A DNA stretch of 64,000 nt. It comes from Bacteroidota bacterium (GTDB lineage Bacteria; Bacteroidota; Bacteroidia; Chitinophagales; Chitinophagaceae). The stretch's first letter is position 1, and each line of letters starts with the position of its first letter. A program made the position numbers and the translations under genes. This document shows, piece after piece, positions 41,511 to 51,124 of the stretch. The stretch lies in assembly GCA_016868895.1 (NCBI GenBank), contig VGFK01000003.1:124001-188000 (forward strand), written 5' to 3'. Below the pieces are notes generated by a model. It did not search any database. It saw only the letters and a list, made by a program, of their open reading frames with translations, and was not told where the DNA came from.

Positions 41511-41518
41511 GGCATTCC

Positions 41519-42448
41519 ATGGGTAATCAAGGAACTATATATAAGTCGACGGGCAGCTGGTACACCCTCCATGATGCTCAGGATGCTGTCATACCCGCAC
41601 GATTAAAAGGTAAATTCAAAATCGAGGATATCACTTCCACCAATCCGATTGCTGTGGGGGATGAAGTGGATTTTGAAATGGAAGAAGGTGAATCCACAGC
41701 AATCATCACCGCATTGCATCCACGCAAAAATTATGTCAACCGGGTTTCACCTGCGAACAAGCGATTGCAACACATCATTGCATCTAACCTGGATCAGTCG
41801 ATGCTGATTGCCACACTTCGATCGCCCAAAACATCCATGGGGTTCATCGACCGATTCCTGGTCACCTGTGAAGCCTATCACATACCGGCCATACTCGTCT
41901 TCAACAAATATGATCTCTATAAAGAGCAAGACCTGGCCTTTTTTGAAGATCGGAAAAGGGTATATGCATCCATTGGCTATACCGTATTGCTGACATCGGT
42001 GGAGCACACCATTGGATTGGAAGAGTGCAAACAACACATGGTCAATAAAACCACATTGATCAGTGGCCATTCTGGGGTGGGGAAATCCAGCCTCATCAAT
42101 GCCATCATGAAAGACGCCAACATCAAAACGCAGGAGGTGAGTGATTGGAGCGGCAAAGGAATGCACACCACCACTTTTGCTGAAATGTATGATTTGCCTG
42201 GAGCGGGTAGATTAATTGACACTCCAGGAATGAGGGAATTTGCAATTGCAGGAATTGAGCGATGCGAATTGGCGCACTATTTTCCTGAAATGCTGCAACG
42301 GATGGAAGGTTGTCAATTCAATGATTGCATGCACATCAATGAGCCAGGTTGTTCCATAAAAAAGGCAGTGGTTGACGGACAAATAGATGAAGAACGCTAC
42401 ATCAGTTACTGCACAATTTTGGATTGTATTCCTGAAAAAGAGTGGTGA
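41519..42448 (+). CDS. rsgA: Ribosome small subunit-dependent GTPase A
   Basis: Circularly permuted GTPase: NKYD, GHSGVGKSSLINAI, DTPGMREF; C-terminal C-x-H-x-C zinc site. Confidence 0.95.
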   Translation: MGNQGTIYKSTGSWYTLHDAQDAVIPARLKGKFKIEDITSTNPIAVGDEVDFEMEEGESTAIITALHPRKNYVNRVSPANKRLQHIIASNLDQSMLIATLRSPKTSMGFIDRFLVTCEAYHIPAILVFNKYDLYKEQDLAFFEDRKRVYASIGYTVLLTSVEHTIGLEECKQHMVNKTTLISGHSGVGKSSLINAIMKDANIKTQEVSDWSGKGMHTTTFAEMYDLPGAGRLIDTPGMREFAIAGIERCELAHYFPEMLQRMEGCQFNDCMHINEPGCSIKKAVVDGQIDEERYISYCTILDCIPEKEW

Positions 42449-42451
42449 GGA

Positions 42452-42967
42452 CTACTGACGAAACCAATCGCTGTAGCGAATATAATTGTTGGCAATGCGC
42501 TGAATTTCTCCACTGATTTTTTCCTGGGTGATCTCTTTTACTTTTTTGGCAGGAACACCTGCAAAAATTGAATCTTCTGGCACAATGGTTCCTTCCAACA
42601 CGACCGCACCCGCTGCTATGATTGAATTGCTGTGCACAACTGCTCCATCCATCACGATGGCCCCCATTCCAATCAGCACATCGTCGTGAATGGTGCATCC
42701 GTGAACAATCGCTGAATGACCGATGCTCACATTGTTGCCAATTGTTGTCGGGAAGCGTTGATGGGTGCAATGTATCACGGCATTGTCTTGCACATTGACT
42801 TTATTTCCCATGCGGATGTAATGGACGTCGCCCCGAATGACCGCATTGAACCAGACGCTGCAATCGTTTCCCATCACCACGTCCCCCACAAGGGTCGAAT
42901 TGGGAGCTAAAAAACAATTTTCACCGAATTGAGGAGACTTACCCTCCACAGGAAGAATGCAGGGCAT
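42452..42967 (-). CDS. Gamma-carbonic anhydrase family (hexapeptide repeat) protein
   Basis: Left-handed beta-helix repeats, VWFNAVIRGDVHYIRMGNKVNVQDNAVIH. Confidence 0.92.
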   Translation of the reverse strand: MPCILPVEGKSPQFGENCFLAPNSTLVGDVVMGNDCSVWFNAVIRGDVHYIRMGNKVNVQDNAVIHCTHQRFPTTIGNNVSIGHSAIVHGCTIHDDVLIGMGAIVMDGAVVHSNSIIAAGAVVLEGTIVPEDSIFAGVPAKKVKEITQEKISGEIQRIANNYIRYSDWFRQ

Positions 42968-43008
42968 AATTTTTGGATAAAGTTATGCTTATTGTGCAAT
43001 TTTGAGGG

Positions 43009-44199
43009 ATGAATCAGCGTGAGCTTTTCTTGCGGCATGTGGGTCAGACCTCCGATGCGCCTATTGCATTGGAAATTGTCCGTGCAGAAGGATGCACCCT
43101 CTGGGACGCGCATGGAAAACAGTACCTGGATTTGATTGGCGGCATCAGTGTGTGCAACATGGGACATCGACATCCTGCTGTAGTAGCAGCAGCCAAGGAA
43201 CAGCTTGATGCATACCTCCATGTAATGGTCTATGGCGAATTGATTGAGTCCCCTCAGGTGCAATACGCCGCCTCATTGAGCAACTATCTGCCCGCTGCAT
43301 TGGATACCGTTTTTTTTACCAGCTCCGGAACGGAGGCGACTGAAGGAGCCATGAAATTGGCAAAACGGTATACGGGGAAACCCAAGATTGTTGCATTTGA
43401 TCAATCGTATCATGGATCCACTCAGGGTGCCTTAAGTGTAATGGGTAGTGAATACTGGCGCAATGCTTTTCGCCCTTTATTGCCGGGTATCGTGCATTTG
43501 CCGCATGGGGTGCTTGAAGTGCTGGATGCCATCGATGATCAAACAGCCTGCGTCATTGCCGAGCCCATTCAAGCGGAACGGGGAGTTGTGCGGCCGACCA
43601 ACGAGTGGATGCACCAGTTACGAAATCGGTGCGATGAAGTGGGTGCGTTATTGATTTTGGATGAGATTCAAACCGGAATGGGCAGAACCGGTTCCTTGTT
43701 TGCCTTTCAGCAAACCGGAATTGTTCCCGACATAGTATTATTAGGAAAGGCATTTGGTGCCGGTATGCCACTGGGGGCCTTTGTTGCGGCCCGAGAGAAA
43801 ATGTCGGTGTTGACACATGATCCTGTTTTGGGACATATCTCAACATTTGGGGGTCATCCTGTTTGTTGTGCGGCTGGAATGGCGGGTTTCCATGCGCTGC
43901 TAGCATCGGGCTGCATGGATCAGGTTACATACAAATCGCAACTATTCAAACATCGTCTTCGTCATTCGCTGATACACGAAGTACGGACTGCCGGACTGCT
44001 GATGGCCGTTGAATTTGAGTCCTGGGACATCAACAAGCGGGTCATTGACCGGTGCATAGAACTCGGGGTCTTCACCGATTGGTTTTTGTTTGCACAACAC
44101 TGCATGCGTCTTGCGCCTCCCTTGATCATCAGCGAGGAAGAGATTGCACATGCCTGTACCATCATTCTTCAGGCCTGCGATGAAATCGCGAACGCCTGA
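43009..44199 (+). CDS. Class III PLP aminotransferase (acetylornithine/ornithine aminotransferase-like)
   Basis: FFTSSGTEATEGAMKLAKRYTG, ILDEIQTGMGRTG, LGKAFGAGMPLGAF. Confidence 0.92.
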   Translation: MNQRELFLRHVGQTSDAPIALEIVRAEGCTLWDAHGKQYLDLIGGISVCNMGHRHPAVVAAAKEQLDAYLHVMVYGELIESPQVQYAASLSNYLPAALDTVFFTSSGTEATEGAMKLAKRYTGKPKIVAFDQSYHGSTQGALSVMGSEYWRNAFRPLLPGIVHLPHGVLEVLDAIDDQTACVIAEPIQAERGVVRPTNEWMHQLRNRCDEVGALLILDEIQTGMGRTGSLFAFQQTGIVPDIVLLGKAFGAGMPLGAFVAAREKMSVLTHDPVLGHISTFGGHPVCCAAGMAGFHALLASGCMDQVTYKSQLFKHRLRHSLIHEVRTAGLLMAVEFESWDINKRVIDRCIELGVFTDWFLFAQHCMRLAPPLIISEEEIAHACTIILQACDEIANA

Positions 44200-44200
44200 A

Positions 44201-46701
44201 TCAGAATGAAAAACGAAAGCTACCAAACACCCCAAAGCGCTTGTACTGTTCCACGGGTTGTGGTTGGGGAGAAACCCTCCAAACCAGATCCACTCTGAAA
44301 AACCGCAAGATATTGTCTACTCCTGTTCCCAACTCAATATAAGTTGTGTTGTTCAGTGTTGTAAACGGGAATCCACTTTGAATATTGAGTTTGGAGTTTG
44401 CTGTACTTAGGCTGCCCCAGAGCAATTTCGCGTTCCAAAATTGCCGCCACTTCAATTTGTTGTTTTTTGGAAGAAACCGCAATAGGCCTGCACCAATGTT
44501 ATGCTCGATGTTGAATCCTCCATATTGATCGAATACATATTCGTACCGATTCATGAGGTTGAAAGCATATTTATTGTAATAATAAATTTCATTTCCTGGC
44601 GCAATGTTCAGGAGCATATAGGGGACAGTCCCGTAGACTTTCCCTGCATAAAAATTATAGTACAGATTACCCAACGGCGGCAACTTGAGATAATCGCTCA
44701 AGCTGAACCGTAATTTAGTATAGCGGTACCCTCCTCCCAGAAGACCTTTCAGTCCCATGGTGAAATTCAATTCTACCACCGGATAATCGCTGCCCAGACT
44801 GGTTCTAAAAAAATCGTCCTGGAGAAACCGTTCCAGATAGGCAAACCGCAGTTTCAAGTTGAACTTTGTGTCGGTGAAATTTCCAGGAGGATCCGTATTT
44901 GAAAAATCTGCCTTGTCCGGTAAATTGAGAATTGGGGTATAGTGTTCACGTTGAAGGCTGGAAGTAAGCGAAAATCCCGCTTTCCATTCCTTGAAGTACT
45001 CGATCTTTTGCTCCTGGATCTGAATCAGTTTAATGGGGACAGCATTTTTTCGAACAGCAAGTGCAAACAGATTATCGTATCCTACCTCATCGTAATAAGT
45101 TTGACCATAATCGATATCGTCTTTGTAGAGCAGTCGAATGCTGCTGCGTGGATTTTTTCCCAACATGAAGAGCGACTCCAGTTTGCCCTTGAATTTTTGA
45201 TCTTTGGTGCCATAGGCAACATAAGAAGACAGATAAATATTCTTATTGAACCGATAGTTCGTGCCCAGATCAAAGCGCATGCGAAAGCCTTCATGCGTAT
45301 TGCCGCTGACCCAATTCATCCAGGGACCGATTTCATAATTTCCTACCAGACGGTATCCTGTACCGATGAATTTTAGCCACTCCGAATACTGCTCAAATGC
45401 AGGCAATGTAAGCAGCGTATCGGCCATTTTATAAAAATTTCTTTCATTGACATTCAATACCTCGTGTCTATTTTTTAACCAGAAATCATCGCTTCGCTCC
45501 ATTGCACTGTCGCTCACCTCAATGATCTCCGCCCGTTTATCCGAAAGCAGTTTTGCTCCCATGCCCGGAGGCGGTTGTTGCTGATCCACGCGTATGTTGC
45601 TGTAGGTGGCGGTTTTACGACCAATGAAGCTCAGGTTATTTTTACCGGTCAGTTTAATGTTGGTGACAAATTTATCTTTTGACAGAAACCAGATGCTATC
45701 GCCTACCAACTGGTATTCCTGTACCAGACTGATCCGTTCAATGAAATTCAAATTGGTTTCTTCGGTGACCTGCAGATTCATTTTCTGCACAGCAAAACTT
45801 GAATCGGCTATCCAGGCATCACCGTGAAATACATTGCCCACTTTTCGCTTGGGTTGGAAGACCAGATGAAAATAGCGCTTGCCTGCAATGTATTGGGTGT
45901 CGGGTACTTTATAGCTGTAATAGAGATCGCCATCATCGCTGATGGGACTCACAAAATCTTTATCGAATACCGGAATAAAATTTTTATAGATGTTGATGTT
46001 CTGGTAGGTACCTCCGAGAAATTTACTCACACTTTCATTTTGAATGCCAATTGATTTATTTGCCTTAATCACTTCCCGGGTTCGCAGGGGATCCTGCTCA
46101 ACATAATAGTCTGACAGCGTCTCGACCAGATAAATTGGCAGAATGGGTTTCTCTTCTGAAACGGTATCGATATTGTTCAAAAGAACTTAAATGGTTTTGG
46201 AGGCAAAAACCCTTTTTGCATTTTTTCAGCATTTACATTATTCAGATCGAGCTCCATCTTATTGTATAGCTCGTAGCTGAAATTTTTGAAATGCCTTCTA
46301 TCGTGCAGGTCTTTATTTTTTACAATTTTTCTCCACAGAATCAATCCTCGGTTTAATTTGCTGCGCACCACCACTCCTTCAACTTGTCTTTTTCGCTGCA
46401 TGCGAATTTCAATCATGATCTCGTGGCGGGAAGTATCCAGTCCAATGTGATTTTCTTCAAATCCGGCATAGGTGATCACCAGGGTATCCGAAGGCCATCG
46501 GAATAATCTGAATGTGGCTTTTCCTGCTGAGTCGGCTAATGTGGTGATGGGGGATCCTTTGAACTGAACTGTTGCGAAAGGCACAGCTTCATCCGAGTGA
46601 TCATCTTTGATGATGCACGTCAGTTTTTTTTGTTGTGCATGTACAGCATGAATGCCACCGAATACAAGCAACGACAGTAAGATCCCAATTCGGTAGTGCA
46701 T
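44201..46701 (-). pseudogene. DUF5686 / carboxypeptidase-regulatory-like domain outer-membrane protein split by a 1-nt frameshift (or sequencing error)
   Basis: 46177..46701 ends ...PPKPFKFF* and 44201..46180 starts (TTG)NNIDTVSEEKPILPIYL; adding one T at the T4 run (46179-46182) restores ...FKFFLNNIDTVSEEKP. Confidence 0.82.
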
Positions 46702-46742
46702 ATTCAGGAATTGACAATAAGACGGCTTACCCGATCAGGGGT

Positions 46743-49565
46743 TTATTTACTCAGGTGCATGCTTCGTTCTTTGTAGAGTGTCCTGAAATATGGATCCCTC
46801 AGGTCTTTTACAAAGCGAATAGCCTCTCCGGTGGATTTCATTTCGGGTCCCAGTTCCTTGTTGACGCCCGGAAACTTATCAAAGCTAAAAACCGGTTCTT
46901 TGATGGCAAACCCTTCGAGTTTTTTCTCGTAGGTGAAATCGTTCAGCGTATGGGTGCCCATCATGATCTTGGTGGCAATATTCAAATACGGAATCTGATA
47001 GGCCTTGGCAATAAATGGAGTTGTACGGGATGCACGCGGGTTGGCTTCGATCACGAACACTTGTCCGTTTTTAATGGCGAACTGAATATTGATCAGTCCT
47101 TTGATATTCAAGGCTCTTGCAATTTTTTCGGCATAAAATTCCATGGTGGTCACTTCCATGGGTGTTAGGTTGAATGCAGGGAGAACCGCATTGCTATCGC
47201 CACTGTGAATTCCTGCGGGTTCAATGTGTTCCATCACGCCCATTACATGGAATTGATCACCATCGAAAATGGCATCTATTTCTGCCTCTTGGCAACGGTC
47301 GAGGAAGTGATCAATCAAAATTTTATTTCCGGGGATGTGCTTGAGCAGGCTGACGACCGCTGATTCGAGTTCTTCGTCGTTGATCACGATCCGCATGCGT
47401 TGCCCCCCCAGTACATAAGAAGGTCGAACCAGAACGGGGTAGCCTACTTGTTGGGCGGCTTCCACAGCATCGTCTACATTGTACGCTGTGCCGTAACGTG
47501 GATACGGAATCTCCAGGCTCTTCAGCATATCGCTGAACCGACCACGGTCCTCGGCAATATCCATGGAATCAAATGAAGTGCCAATGATCTTGATGCCTTT
47601 TTGGTGCAGCCGTTCCGCCAACTTGAGAGCGGTTTGTCCACCCAGTTGCACAATGACCCCTTCAGGTTGTTCAAATTCGATCAGTTCCCATAAATGTTCC
47701 CAATAGACCGGCTCGAAATAGAGCTTATCTGCCATGTCAAAATCCGTGGATACCGTTTCCGGATTGCAGTTGACCATAATGGCTTCGTAGCCGCATTCTT
47801 TGATGGCCAATAATCCGTGCACACAGCAATAGTCGAATTCAATTCCTTGTCCGATGCGATTGGGTCCTGAACCGAGAACGATAATCTTTTTTCTGTCAGT
47901 ACGTTTGCTTTCATTGGTGCCCCCGTTTTCAAAGCTGCTGTAGAAATAAGGAGTTTTTGCTTCGAACTCTGCAGAACAGGTGTCCACCATTTTGTATACA
48001 CGCGTAATGCCAGCTGCTTTCCGCTTTTCGTAGAGGGCATCTTCATTGCCGTCTTGCATGATGCGGCAAATTTGTTCGTCGCTGAACCCGTGCAGCTTGG
48101 CTTTTTTGATCAATTCGAGGGGGAGGGTATCAAATTTATACCGGGCAATTTCTTTTTCTATCTCAACTATTTTTTGAATCTCGTAGATGAACCAGCGGTC
48201 GATTCGCGTAGCCTGGCAAATGGTCTTGATACTGATCCCCATCATGAGAGCATCCTTGATGCGGAAAATTCTGTCCCACTTGGGCGTTTTGAGGTACTCC
48301 ACAATTTCATCGGCATGCATGAGGCTCTTGCCGTAGTATCCGAGTCCCACGGCATTGTTTTCCAAACTTTGACAGGCCTTTTGAATGGCTTCCGTAAAGC
48401 TCCTTCCAATGGCCATTACTTCTCCTACGGATTTCATCTGCAGACCCAGGGTATCGTTGGCGCCTTTGAACTTATCAAAGTTCCAGCGGGGTACTTTCAC
48501 GATTACATAATCAAGGGCTGGCTCAAAGTAGGCCGATGTTGTTTTGGTGATTTGGTTTTTGAGTTCATCGAGGCTGTAACCCAGTGCCAATTTTGCAGCG
48601 ATTTTTGCGATGGGGTATCCGGTAGCTTTGGATGCCAATGCTGAGGATCGGCTCACGCGCGGATTGATTTCGATGGCAATGATTTCTTCGGTATCAGGAT
48701 TGAGAGCAAATTGAATGTTGCATCCCCCTGCAAAGTTTCCCAGATCACGCATGATGCGTATAGCTGTGTTGCGCATCAATTGAAAGGCGGTGTCGCTGAG
48801 CGTCATCGCTGGGGCCACGGTGACAGAGTCGCCGGTATGTACCCCCATCGGATCGAAGTTCTCGACCGTACAAATGATGGCAACATTATCGTTTGCATCT
48901 CTCAGGAGTTCTAATTCAAATTCTTTCCAACCGAGTACAGCTTTTTCCACCAGTACTTCGTGTATGGGGGAAGCCGATAACCCGCGGTTGAGGGCTTCAT
49001 CCAAGAATTCTTTGCTGTGGACAAAACCTGCTCCGCCTCCACCCAGGGTAAAGGATGGTCGGATCACCAAAGGAAATCCAATTTCCTGTGCAAATTCTTT
49101 TCCTTCCAGGAAGGAGTTGGCAGTCCTAGCAGGAGCTACGGGGATACCCATTTGGATCATCCATTGACGAAATTTTTCCCGGTCCTCTGCTTTATCGATG
49201 GCTTTGATGTCCACGCCGATGAGTCGGATGTTGTACTTCTCCCAAATGCCCAATTCCTCTGCTTCTTTGGCCAGGTTCAATGCGGTTTGTCCACCCATGG
49301 TCGGCAAAACAGCATCAATTTCATTTTCCTGGAGGATCTGTTCGATGCTCTCAACGGTGAGTGGCAGCAAATAGACACGGTCGGCCATCATGGGGTCGGT
49401 CATGATGGTTGCGGGATTGGAATTGATCAAAATGACCTTAACTCCTTCTTCCCGAATACTCCTGGCCGCTTGGGAACCGGAATAGTCAAATTCGCAAGCT
49501 TGTCCGATGACGATGGGTCCGGACCCAATGATCAATACCGAGCGGATGGAGGTGTCTTTTGGCAT
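46743..49565 (-). CDS. carB: Carbamoyl-phosphate synthase large subunit (no C-terminal MGS-like domain)
   Basis: VLIIGSGPIVIGQACEFDYSG, duplicated ATP-grasp halves, VLGSGPNRIGQGIEFDYCCVH; start assigned to MPKDTSIRS. Confidence 0.96.
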   Translation of the reverse strand: MPKDTSIRSVLIIGSGPIVIGQACEFDYSGSQAARSIREEGVKVILINSNPATIMTDPMMADRVYLLPLTVESIEQILQENEIDAVLPTMGGQTALNLAKEAEELGIWEKYNIRLIGVDIKAIDKAEDREKFRQWMIQMGIPVAPARTANSFLEGKEFAQEIGFPLVIRPSFTLGGGGAGFVHSKEFLDEALNRGLSASPIHEVLVEKAVLGWKEFELELLRDANDNVAIICTVENFDPMGVHTGDSVTVAPAMTLSDTAFQLMRNTAIRIMRDLGNFAGGCNIQFALNPDTEEIIAIEINPRVSRSSALASKATGYPIAKIAAKLALGYSLDELKNQITKTTSAYFEPALDYVIVKVPRWNFDKFKGANDTLGLQMKSVGEVMAIGRSFTEAIQKACQSLENNAVGLGYYGKSLMHADEIVEYLKTPKWDRIFRIKDALMMGISIKTICQATRIDRWFIYEIQKIVEIEKEIARYKFDTLPLELIKKAKLHGFSDEQICRIMQDGNEDALYEKRKAAGITRVYKMVDTCSAEFEAKTPYFYSSFENGGTNESKRTDRKKIIVLGSGPNRIGQGIEFDYCCVHGLLAIKECGYEAIMVNCNPETVSTDFDMADKLYFEPVYWEHLWELIEFEQPEGVIVQLGGQTALKLAERLHQKGIKIIGTSFDSMDIAEDRGRFSDMLKSLEIPYPRYGTAYNVDDAVEAAQQVGYPVLVRPSYVLGGQRMRIVINDEELESAVVSLLKHIPGNKILIDHFLDRCQEAEIDAIFDGDQFHVMGVMEHIEPAGIHSGDSNAVLPAFNLTPMEVTTMEFYAEKIARALNIKGLINIQFAIKNGQVFVIEANPRASRTTPFIAKAYQIPYLNIATKIMMGTHTLNDFTYEKKLEGFAIKEPVFSFDKFPGVNKELGPEMKSTGEAIRFVKDLRDPYFRTLYKERSMHLSK

Positions 49566-49595
49566 CTCGTGTTGCTTTTGTTGAGTAAAGGGCAC

Positions 49596-49617
49596 AAAAA
49601 AACCGGGTTGTACCCGG
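49596..49617 (-). terminator. Intrinsic-terminator-like hairpin 30 nt upstream of carB (terminator or leader attenuator)
   Basis: Minus strand CCGGGT-ACA-ACCCGG followed by TTTTTTT. Confidence 0.6.
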
Positions 49618-49621
49618 GATG

Positions 49622-49629
49622 CAAAGGTA
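49622..49629 (-). promoter_or_regulatory. Possible -7 box (TACCTTTG) upstream of carB
   Basis: Minus strand TACCTTTG matches TAnnTTTG; no clear -33 TTG at standard spacing. Confidence 0.3.
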
Positions 49630-49708
49630 ATGGATGGTAGGTACTTTCCTAACGGAAATTGAGCGGTTCAAGCAGCAAAACTGATTTTGTTGAAACTTGG
49701 TGGGAAAG

Positions 49709-49882
49709 TCAGGCCTGGTTGTGGTAGGCGGCCATCTCAAAGTCTTCCACGACAGAGGTGGAATTGCTGCCCGGGAAGACAATGGCATCATCCATTTCCT
49801 CTTTTCCTCTCTTTTTCTGTATCCCCAAAAGGGCTAGAAAAGAGGTGAAGACAATTATTATATGGGAGAAATTGCGTTTCAT
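49709..49882 (-). CDS. Small 57-aa putative membrane-anchored protein
   Basis: Read manually (below the ORF-track cutoff): MKRNFSHIIIVFTSFLALLGIQKKRGKEEMDDAIVFPGSNSTSVVEDFEMAAYHNQA*. Confidence 0.35.
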   Translation of the reverse strand: MKRNFSHIIIVFTSFLALLGIQKKRGKEEMDDAIVFPGSNSTSVVEDFEMAAYHNQA

Positions 49883-49947
49883 TGGTGTCCACTATATAGA
49901 CAACGTAAGAATCTAAAAAGTTGTATGCGAGGGGCAGATTTTTTTTG

Positions 49948-49968
49948 AAAAAAGCCATTTACTGGCTT
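49948..49968 (-). terminator. Intrinsic terminator after the DUF1254-like gene
   Basis: Minus strand AAGCCA-GTAAA-TGGCTT followed by TTTT, 12 nt past the stop codon. Confidence 0.65.
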
Positions 49969-49980
49969 GAAGATGCAGGT

Positions 49981-50487
49981 TTATGGAAGTTGCTTAAGCA
50001 TGGAGCGTTGCTGAATCCGTTGGATATAGGCATGATCCTCTGCATTTCTGCGCATGTAGCGGACAATAACGGTACCTGATGTGCTGGGGGATTGAACATG
50101 AAGTTCTCCGCTTGACTGCGTAGGGGTATTTCCGTTCGTCAACCGAATCGTATATGTTTTTTCCTTGATGTCACGGGCCTTTACCAGCGCATAATGAAAA
50201 CTATTGGCGCCATAAAATGCAATGGAGAAATAATCAAGTTGCTCCGGTACATCACCGGTCAACAGCAGATCACCTTTGCTCAAATCATAAAATAAGGCAG
50301 AATAAAGGAAGTCGGGATTTGGCGTATCCGGTGTATCGGGGTTTGGAGCTTTGAGATGGAACAGCACATTTTTTTCTTTGCCTGATTTCCATTCAATGGC
50401 CAATTGGATGAAATAGGGATACATCGAGAAAGTGGCCCAGCAACTGGTCACCCCCAGAAAGACGGCTATGATCAATCGGATGTTCAT
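49981..50487 (-). CDS. DUF1254-like membrane-anchored protein
   Basis: N-terminal TM; FLYSALFYDLSKGDLLLTGDVPEQLDYFSIAFYGANSF; 4-bp overlap with the upstream DUF1214 gene. Confidence 0.7.
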   Translation of the reverse strand: MNIRLIIAVFLGVTSCWATFSMYPYFIQLAIEWKSGKEKNVLFHLKAPNPDTPDTPNPDFLYSALFYDLSKGDLLLTGDVPEQLDYFSIAFYGANSFHYALVKARDIKEKTYTIRLTNGNTPTQSSGELHVQSPSTSGTVIVRYMRRNAEDHAYIQRIQQRSMLKQLP

Positions 50488-51062
50488 AGTTTTTGTATGC
50501 GGGGTAATTGGCTTGCTTGGATGGGGAACGTTGATGCAGGGGGAAGGTAAATCCGGTAACACAGCACGATATTCCCTTTTTCTGGTGCCGGTAACCAGTA
50601 ATCGTTTTCCTCTTTTGAGCTGATGATAAAAGAATAAGGCTGACCTTGTTCGGTGTTCATCATAGAACCATTGATGTGATAGCGTTCCAGTGGGTTGGCC
50701 GATAAACGATGGTCGTCGTCATACAAGGTTATGCTCCAAATGCGGGTGAAGGGAGCATTGCCGCTGATTCGATAGCGATGACCTGCTTCCAGTCGATTTC
50801 CTTCTTCGTCGGTATTGGCCATGAAATAAACGACTTCTTCTTTCGGTAAGGCATAAATTCCTACTCCTGCACGAATGGCTTTCTGCAAAACAGATTCTCC
50901 GTCCGATCCGATATTCAAAAATGTTTTCCATGGCGAACCCTGCACCGTAGGTTGAGTGTTTCGGGCTATAAACAAAACCAGAATTCCAATACCGAACCCC
51001 ACACATGGTGCAGCAATGAGCAACCGAAATGAATTCTGTTTTAAAAAGGCGATCATTTTCAC
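50484..51062 (-). CDS. DUF1214 domain membrane-anchored protein
   Basis: RYRISGNAPFTRIWSITLYDDDHRLSANPLERYHINGS...WLPAPEKGNIVLCYRIYLP. Confidence 0.82.
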   Translation of the reverse strand: MKMIAFLKQNSFRLLIAAPCVGFGIGILVLFIARNTQPTVQGSPWKTFLNIGSDGESVLQKAIRAGVGIYALPKEEVVYFMANTDEEGNRLEAGHRYRISGNAPFTRIWSITLYDDDHRLSANPLERYHINGSMMNTEQGQPYSFIISSKEENDYWLPAPEKGNIVLCYRIYLPPASTFPIQASQLPRIQKL

Positions 51063-51124
51063 ACTTCAATATACTGTTTATTGAGCTGTTTTTTTTCCTC
51101 AGGCTTTGCCAGTAGTTTTGCGTC

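Noticed and set aside
46177-46182. Programmed -1 frameshift in the DUF5686 gene
   Set aside because: TTC TTT TGA is not a convincing tandem slippery heptamer and the T run is too short for transcriptional slippage; mutation or sequencing error is preferred.
46635-47168. 177-aa plus-strand ORF
   Set aside because: Antisense to the carB 3' end and the DUF5686 5' end; composition typical of shadow ORFs.
46743-49565. CarB apparently truncated (no MGS allosteric domain)
   Set aside because: CarB of about 940 aa without this domain is usual in Bacteroidota, and both ATP-grasp halves are complete.
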